Part shown: one piece after another, positions 58,099 through 64,000 of the stretch
Numbering within the stretch: the first letter of the stretch is position 1
How the letters are laid out: every line of letters begins with the position of its first letter
Assembly: GCA_933228675.1 (NCBI GenBank)
Contig: OW121741.1
Span: forward strand, 78,716,040 to 78,780,039
Length of the DNA: 64,000 nucleotides
Origin: Stomorhina lunata
Lineage: Eukaryota; Arthropoda; Insecta; Diptera; Rhiniidae
Direction of reading: 5' to 3'
The notes under the pieces: model-generated
Told to the model about the DNA's origin: nothing
Databases searched by the model: none
Seen by the model: only the letters and a program-made list of their open reading frames with translations
Program-made: the position numbers and the translations under genes

Positions 58099-58250
58099 AT
58101 GAAATCAAAAGTTGCAAATAAAAAAGTTTCATCGTCCTCATCATCATCTTCTAGAGCTGTTGCAGTTAGAAGAGGTGTCGTTAGGGCTGATGATACAAAT
58201 GATTATTTAGAGGATTTTGTCAAGTGTATTATTGCACCGGATGATGACAA
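58099..58250 (+). CDS. Candidate host coding exon 1 (50 codons) of a small protein
   Basis: From ATG 58099 the frame gives MKSKVANKKV, an eight-serine run, RAVAVRRGVVRADD and TNDYLEDFVKCIIAPDDD, then AA|GTAAGT, a strong splice donor at 58250/58251. An in-frame stop lies 15 nt upstream, supporting this ATG as the start. The sequence is not related to any element in the window, the serine codons are mixed TCA/TCG/TCC/TCT, and the surroundings are repeat-free for about 1 kb. I do not recognise the protein. A basic, serine-rich N-terminus followed by an acidic stretch is all that can be seen. Two downstream candidate exons join in phase (59451 and 61570). If neither is real the frame simply stops at the TAA overlapping the donor, giving 51 residues. 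Confidence 0.5.
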
Positions 58251-58747
58251 GTAAGTTTTATGATTTCTATGAAACAAAAAGCTTAAACAAACTTCTATGA
58301 CATTTGACTGTTATGGTGAGCTATTAATAGAATTGTGGGTTTTTTGAAGGAATTTGTCCTTTAGGATTATAGTGGGTGTTTTAATCTTATTAACATAAAG
58401 AAAGTTGGTGCTTTAGAAGAATTAGTTTGGTTTAGTTGTTGAGATTTAAATAGTTATGTTAATATTTAAACCCTAATAAAAATATAGACAAAATACCAGC
58501 AGAACCCGTAAAACACTCATGCTACCAGGGCAGGTGCTAAAATCATGTTTTTGTTGTCTAGTTCCTGAAATTTAAGTTAAATGAATTTGTCATCATATGG
58601 ATGATGAGCACTCGCCGATGACAGTAATGGCCTATCCATTATCGTTCTAATTACACTGGAAACTGTTTTTATGCGGTTATTAGGGACAAAATAAGTCTTT
58701 TAGAACAGACTATTTTTTTGGGGTATCCAGTGGATACTATCCATATT

Positions 58748-58756
<9 letters not shown>

Positions 58757-58826
<70 letters not shown>
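58757..58826. repeat. (TA)n microsatellite
   Basis: About 70 bp of pure TA repeat, between unique sequence and an inverted B tail. Confidence 0.9.
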
Positions 58827-58832
<6 letters not shown>

Positions 58833-59048
58833 TTTTATACCCTTCACCACCATAGGTGGAAAGGGTATTATAAGTTTGTGCTGATGTTTGTAACGTATAG
58901 AAATATTTGTCTTAGACCCACCTTTTAGTATACCAATAGGCTTAGAATCACTTTCTGAGTCGATTTAGCGATGGACCTGCCGTCCAGCCAGACGGATGAT
59001 GATGATGGGTATATAAGATTCGGCACAGCCGAATATAACACTCTTACT
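58833..59048 (-). mobile_element. Chimera of family B tail and family A head
   Basis: Inverted B tail (tatacccttcaccaccatag through gatttagcgatgga, ccagccagacgg) runs directly at about 58997 into inverted A head sequence (tgatgatgggtatataagat, hairpin ATTCGGCACAGCCGAAT, cactcttactt). Confidence 0.75.
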
Positions 59049-59269
59049 TATTTTTTTCTTTATTTGGATCTTTTTCAAAGAATTGATTTTACCATGCCAT
59101 GCCCTCTATAGGATTATAATACATGTCTAACCCAAATTTAATGAGCGAAACTTGGAAACTAGCTGAGCTGTAAGGAATAAATATTTTATAAAAATTGAAT
59201 TTCTTATTTTCTCAAAACTAGTTTTTATGACATTGGCCCTTTTAGCACCAAGCCACAGAGATATACCCA

Positions 59270-59443
59270 CAGAAATATACCTTTAATATATATACTTTTA
59301 ATAAAATTATCTAAATTTCAATACAAACTTAAATCAAAATAGTTTTATTAAAAAAACCGAAAACCGAACCGAAACCGGCCGGTTTTGGGTGTTTTAAAAC
59401 CGAAACCGCGGTTTCTCATTTTCACGGTTTTCTGCAAACTCTA
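59270..59443 (+). mobile_element. hAT right end, same family as 17034-18071
   Basis: aaatcaaaatagttttatta, aaaaccgaaaaccgaaccga and the end TGCAAACTCTA parallel 17950-18071. The left TIR and the flanking duplication were not found. Confidence 0.8.
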
Positions 59444-59450
59444 CTTTCAG

Positions 59451-59520
59451 TGAGTCTAAAAAAAGAATCGGATGCAGCTCATTGCCTGAGAGAAGTACCC
59501 CTTGTTCCAATTGGAAATAA
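59451..59520 (+). CDS. Candidate exon 2a of the small host gene
   Basis: Acceptor CTACTTTCAG precedes 59451. Joined to exon 1 in phase, the frame continues NESKKRIGCSSLPERSTPCS, then NWK and a stop at 59518-59520, giving a 73-residue product. The sequence is not part of any repeat and is followed two bases later by a family B head. The open frame, phase match and codon mix support it, but 23 residues are too few to be sure. The pyrimidine tract is short and lies partly in hAT-derived sequence. Confidence 0.42.
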
Positions 59521-59521
59521 A

Positions 59522-60140
59522 AACAAGTAAGAAAGCGCTATAGCCGGTCAAGCCGACCATACGATACCTTTCACCACTAAGGTCAAAGGTGTTATTTTTC
59601 CTGTATAAAGACAAATATTTGCCATATTTTGCCATCATACAAACATTTTCTCAAAACGTATATATTCAACCTGTTTCTGTCATTTGGACTTATATGAGAG
59701 CTAGGGTCAAATATGGACCGATTATGTCGAAATTTGGCAAATTGATTACAGTTATTACAAAAATTATGTATGCAAAAAATAAACTCAAAATTTTCATTAT
59801 ATTTAGATTTACGAGCGTTTTAGTGATTTTTTGTCTCATTTAGTGCGTTTTTGAAGAAGAGTTTGTATGGGAGCTATGGTCAAATGTGGACCGATTTCAA
59901 CGAAATTTGGTACAGTGATTTAAATTTATATAAGCAGTATCGGTTTTAAATTTCATGAAAAAATATTGATATTTGTGGCCAATATAGCAATTCCGGGAAT
60001 TGGGACCTATGGGAGGTACCATAAATAATGGACCGATTTTGACCAATTTCAATAGCCATGGTCCCATTATCAAAAAAATTATCTGTGCCAAATTTCATCA
60101 GATTATCTTTAGAATTGCGACCTGTAGTTTGATTACAAGG
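59522..60140 (+). mobile_element. Family B element, 3' end replaced (B6)
   Basis: Head aacaagtaagaaagcgctat and hairpin with one base lost. Closely parallel to 7489-8096. At tttgattacaagg (60139) it switches into family A. Confidence 0.75.
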
Positions 60141-60868
60141 TCCATATATTTCGTTAGAAGTTCCTAATGCATTCATCATATATAAAGTCTGGGCTGAATA
60201 TTGATTGATGCCTATTTAATTTTATAGGTGCAAACTTAATATAATGAATGTACCTCCAAATCTTGTTGATTGTAGATATAAAAAGGGGATGTTATATATA
60301 TAAGAATTATAGCCAAATGTTGACCGATTGTAACAAAATTTTACATACTGGCTAGTATATATATAGAGCTTATTCTTGCAAAATTTAGTAGCTATAGCTA
60401 TCATAGTTTCTAATTTAATAGCCTTTAACTGGCCTTTGCTAAAATTTTTGGTTTCCGTGAGTGTTTTTTATATGAAAGCTAAAGTCAAATATGGACTGAT
60501 TCCTATAAAATTTGATAAACTGATCAAAAATTGCATAAAACTTTCCTATTTTAAATTTAATCGTCATAGCTATTACAATTGTATTCAATTTATCAGCATT
60601 AATGTGTTTCTCGGGGCGGGGTTATATGGGAGCTCTAACTAAATTTGAACGAATTTTGTCCATTTTCAACACACATCTTTTTCAAGATACTTCAAAATAC
60701 TTCGGTAAAATTTTGTCCCTCTAGCTCTTTTCATTAAGGCGCTATCATGATTTTATCTGACGGACAGACGGACATAAATCCCCTTTTCTTTTTGAATTTT
60801 TGTGTTTTTGTAAGTTTTTTATATGGGAGCTAGGTCAAATTTTGCACACTGGCTGTTGACGGATTCCT
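60141..60868 (+). mobile_element. Family A, internal segment (A11)
   Basis: Starts inside A at tccatatatttcgttagaag and runs through four modules, then meets a reversed A copy near 60868. Confidence 0.7.
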
Positions 60869-61445
60869 GTTGATAGCTATAGCAAGAATAATGATAGCTA
60901 TAGCAAGAATAAGCTCTATATATATACCAGCCAGTATGTAAAATTTTGTTACAATCGGTCAACATTTGGCTATAATTCTTATATATATATAACATCCCCT
61001 TTTTATATCTACAATTAAAAAGATTTGGAGGTACATTCATTATATTAAGATTGCACCTATGAAATTATATAGGCATCAATCAATGTTCAGCCCAGACTTT
61101 ATATATGATGAATGCATTAGGAACTTCTAACGAAATATATGGACCTGCCGTATTACTATTAACGTGTTTAGCCCAACTACATATTAAGCACAACGAAAAG
61201 TATTTAACAACTTATTAATGTAAAACTATACCCGGTTATGAGACCGAATTTTGATCAAAGTAAATACTAGGGAAACCACTAAAATATTTTTAAATGTTGA
61301 ACTATAAAGCTACGGCATTAGCTTAGCGATTTTTTCAGTTTTGGTCCAGATTTTGAATTAGCTGCACCCTGTTTCTGAATTTTACACAACTTGATGGTGG
61401 ATATATAAGATTCGGCACAGCCGAATATAACACTCTTACTTGTTT
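60869..61445 (-). mobile_element. Family A, 5' part in reverse orientation (A12)
   Basis: Ends with the inverted head (ggatatataagattcggcac, hairpin, cactcttacttgttt). With A11 it makes an inverted pair sharing about 0.35 kb of complementary sequence. No C insertion at the acattaataagttg site (about 61205-61220). Confidence 0.7.
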
Positions 61446-61569
61446 AGTTTCAATTAAAAAAAAAAAAAAATACAAAACTTTTAAAATATGAAAGGTCTTT
61501 TGTTTTCTAATAAATTACAATATTTTTTACTATTTTCAATAATTTTAATTTATTTTTTTAATTGCATAG

Positions 61570-61615
61570 GACCGGAAATAGAAAAAGAAGAAAAACAGCT
61601 GTTGTGTCAAAATAA
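61570..61615 (+). CDS. Candidate exon 2b (alternative terminal exon)
   Basis: A T-rich tract and aattgcatag form an acceptor before 61570. Joined in phase to exon 1 the frame reads KTGNRKRRKTAVVSK and stops at 61613, giving a 65-residue protein with a basic, nuclear-signal-like C-terminus. The 61446-61630 stretch is free of recognised repeats. It may be an alternative to exon 2a or a chance frame. Another frame through the same sequence also stays open (PEIEKEEKQLLCQNNSAD). Confidence 0.3.
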
Positions 61616-61631
61616 TTCTGCCGACTAGTGT

Positions 61632-62455
61632 ACGTTGATAATAATACGAAAGGTCCATATATTTTGTTAGGAGTTTCTAATCCATCTACCGTATATAAAC
61701 TCTGGACATTTATTGATATCTAATTTCGTAGGTGCAATCTTCATGTACTGAATGTAATTCCAAATCTTTTTGATTATAGATATATACTGGCTGGTATTTA
61801 TATAAAGTTTATTTGTGCAAAATTAAGTGGCTATAGCTGTCACAGTTTATAATTTAATAGCTTTTAACAGGCGTTTGTGCCATTTCAGTGGTTTCCGGAA
61901 GCGGTTTTTATATGAAAGATGTGATCAAATATGAACCGATTCCTATAAAATTTGACATACTGACCAAAAGTTGCATAAAACTTATCTGTTCTAAATTTAG
62001 TTGTCATAAAAATTACAATTGTATTCAATTTATCAGCATAAATGTGATTCCCGGGGCAGGGTTGTATAAGAGCTCTAACTAAATCTGAACCGATTTCGCC
62101 CATTTTCAGTACACAACTTCTATAACGTATTAAAAATACTTTAGTACAATTTTGTCTCTCTAGCTCTTGTAGTTAAGGAGTTGTTGCGCTTTTATCTGAC
62201 GGACATAAAAGCCCTTTTCTTTTTATATTTTTGAGTTTCCATAAGTTTTTTATATGGGTGCTATGGTCAAATGGTGACCGATTGTGACAAAATTTTGAAC
62301 ACTGGCTAGCATTGACATAAGACTTTCTTGTGCTAAATTAAGTGGTTATATCTGTTACAGGTTTAGAGCATTTCAATGTATTTTAGGTGAAATTAAGGCT
62401 GTTTTCATAAGTGTTTTGTATGGGAGCTATAAAACTTCTATATACTATTATAGCT
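61632..62455 (+). mobile_element. Family A, internal segment (A13), interrupted by a LINE
   Basis: Begins inside A (aatacgaaaggtccatatat). Modules continue to cttctatatactattatagc, where the LINE starts. Confidence 0.7.
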
Positions 62456-64000
62456 AGCACGAAACCGAAGGATTTCAGACAAATTAGACTTAGCTCCTTC
62501 CTTCTTAAAACTTTGGAGCGTATCATAGAAGCGCATATTCATGCTTCAATAGATCCAAAGCTCCTGTCCAATTCACAGAATGCTTATAACAAAGGGAAAA
62601 AATCTCTTGAGTTAGGCGAATTCACACTTGCCGCCTTCCTAGACATAGAAGGTGCCTTTAACAAAATACCATAGGAGTCGATTTTGTCGGCAATGGAGGA
62701 CTTAAGGGTCGATAAATCCATTATCTCGTTTGTAGATACGCTTCCCACCTATAGAGTTATTTGCTCAACCATGGGCACTGCTACAATGTAAAAGGTAGCT
62801 TGTCGAGGTACTCCACAAGGGGGTGCACTATCACCTCTTCTGTGGAACCTTGCCATAAAAAAACTACTCACTGAATTAGATTCTCTGAGATTCAATACCA
62901 TCGCATTAGCGGATGATGTTGCTATAGCATTTTCAGCTATAGCAACGTCTTGAAACAGCTCTTGACATACTCTAGCGTTGGAGTGTCTTCAACGGCCTTG
63001 GAGTCAATCCAACTAAAACGGAACTTGTTCTTTTCTAGCGTAAATGCAAAATAACCAACTTTACTCTTGCAAAATTAAATAAGGTAGAACTTAAGCTCAC
63101 TGACCTTGTCAAATATCTGAGGGTCATTTTGGACTCAAAACTGTCCTGGAGCCAGAACACCCAATTTAGGGTGTCCAAAGCGTCTATTGCACTCTACTCA
63201 TGTAGAGGGGCCATTGGCAAAACCTGGGGTCTAAATCCCATCGACACTGCCTGGCTCTTCGACATGGTGGTCAAGCCTATATTAATGGTGGCTTGCACTC
63301 ACCAAGGCAAACTAGAGGGACTATTTTAACAAAATCTTAAGATCTTCCGCTCTAATGATTACCGGTACCTTATGAACTACTCCATTTAAGGCGCTCCATA
63401 CTGGCTTCAGTCGAACTAATGGCAATGCAAATTGCCCTTAACTCGGCTGTCCGTCTCAGCACTATTCCCACTCACAAACTGGATATTCCACTATTCTGGA
63501 CAAAATTACTAATATCCTTGACCACATAAATTACTGCATATCCAACCCTATCTTTCATTAATCTTTTACTGTGACTATCTCTGGAGAACCCCTATCTTTA
63601 GATGACTGCTGTCTGGAGGTATACACTGATGGAACGAAGTCAAAGATAGGCGTAGGGGGGGGGGGGGACTTCTTCATCCCACTTCTGGGGAAGGAAATTT
63701 GCTTTAGGCTTCCTGATCAAATTAGTGTTCTACAATCCGAGATATCAGCTATACATAAAGCAGTCAAATGGTTGAGATACGACTGAATATACGACAGGGA
63801 TATTAATTTCTGTATCGACAGTCAGGCTGCCATAAAATCCCTATCTAATGTCGACACGACATCTGTTCTTGCCCGCGAATGCCGGGCATCTCTTAACGAG
63901 ATGGCGAGACATTGCAAGATCTAACTCTTTTGGATACCTGGGCACAACAACGTACCTGGTAACTCCACCGCGGACAAACTTGATAAATGCGGTGCTTTCA
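62456..64000 (+). pseudogene. LINE reverse transcriptase and RNase H, 5'-truncated, runs off the window
   Basis: Reads KPKDFRQIRLSSFLLKTLE (fingers), FTLAAFLDIEGAFNKIP (motif A), CRGTPQGGALSPLLWNLAI (motif B, about 62810), ALADDVAIAF (motif C with YADD changed to LADD, about 62910), YLRVILDSKLSWSQNTQ (about 63120), GAIGKTWGLNPIDTAW (about 63210), then RNase H: EVYTDGTKS (about 63620), LQSEISAIHKAVKWL (about 63730), FCIDSQAAIKSLS (about 63810) and PGHNNVPGNSTADKLD (about 63950). Stops at about 62672 and 62788, a frameshift near 62950, and a G13 run at 63656 that breaks the RNase H frame. Same family as 52606-53940. It inserted into A13, and its 3' end lies outside the window. Confidence 0.85.

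Larger units (their letters stand above)
58251..59450 (+). other. Putative intron filled with repeats
   Basis: Between donor GTAAGT and acceptor CTACTTTCAG. The first 500 bp are unique; then (TA)n at 58757-58826, a B fragment, an A head fragment and a hAT right end. Confidence 0.4.

Overview
The window reads as an AT-rich, repeat-saturated stretch of a dipteran nuclear genome, probably a calyptrate or other higher fly. That is inferred from the company of elements: a gypsy-type errantivirus, DINE-1/Helentron-like repeats with GTCTGTC microsatellite cores, several mariner/Tc1 lineages, RTE and RNase H-bearing LINEs, and tRNA-like SINE heads. There is no bacterial gene, rRNA or true tRNA. Almost everything recognisable is a transposable element. 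One short two-exon transcription unit near 58.1-59.5 kb is the only convincing candidate host gene.

Layout. 1-7054: a minus-strand gypsy-type endogenous retrovirus with intact gag, pol and env frames, 5' LTR and Lys-tRNA primer site, sitting against a (TA)n tract; env runs off the left edge. 7.2-12.6 kb: copies of two non-autonomous families (called A and B here) inserted into older repeat sequence. 12.5-15.5 kb: a SINE head and a LINE split by a 0.7-kb insert and by a DD37E Tc1-like element. 16.4-21.4 kb: an A copy split by a LINE, which is itself split by a hAT element and carries a TIR element in its 3' tail; three target-site duplications support this order. 21.5-31.7 kb: A copies, two of them interrupted at the same internal position by a third family (C) that holds 132-bp tandem repeats; one C copy has a mariner-like element in its (TA)n. 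31.8-36.7 kb: B fragments flanking a decayed RTE LINE. 37.3-44.1 kb: C and D elements, including an inverted C pair. 44.1-54 kb: A copies, mariner remnants and a LINE RT/RNase H relic. 54.5-57 kb: a TIR MITE, A/B chimeras and a second SINE head. 57-59.5 kb: mostly unique sequence with the candidate gene. 59.5-62.5 kb: B and A fragments, with a second candidate terminal exon at 61.57 kb. 62.5-64 kb: a LINE running off the right edge.

How parts work together. Only the retrovirus looks functional as a unit: gag, then a -1 frameshift at a T7 slippery site exactly where the pol frame opens, then env behind a likely splice acceptor. The other transposases and polymerases all carry frameshifts, stops or truncations. 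The two most unusual signals are (i) family C, a dispersed repeat whose 132-bp units each carry a close match to the Drosophila CTCF core (AGGTGGCGC), giving about 19 sites in this window, and (ii) the small candidate gene with two alternative, phase-compatible terminal exons, one preceded by a hAT terminus only 7 bp from the splice acceptor.
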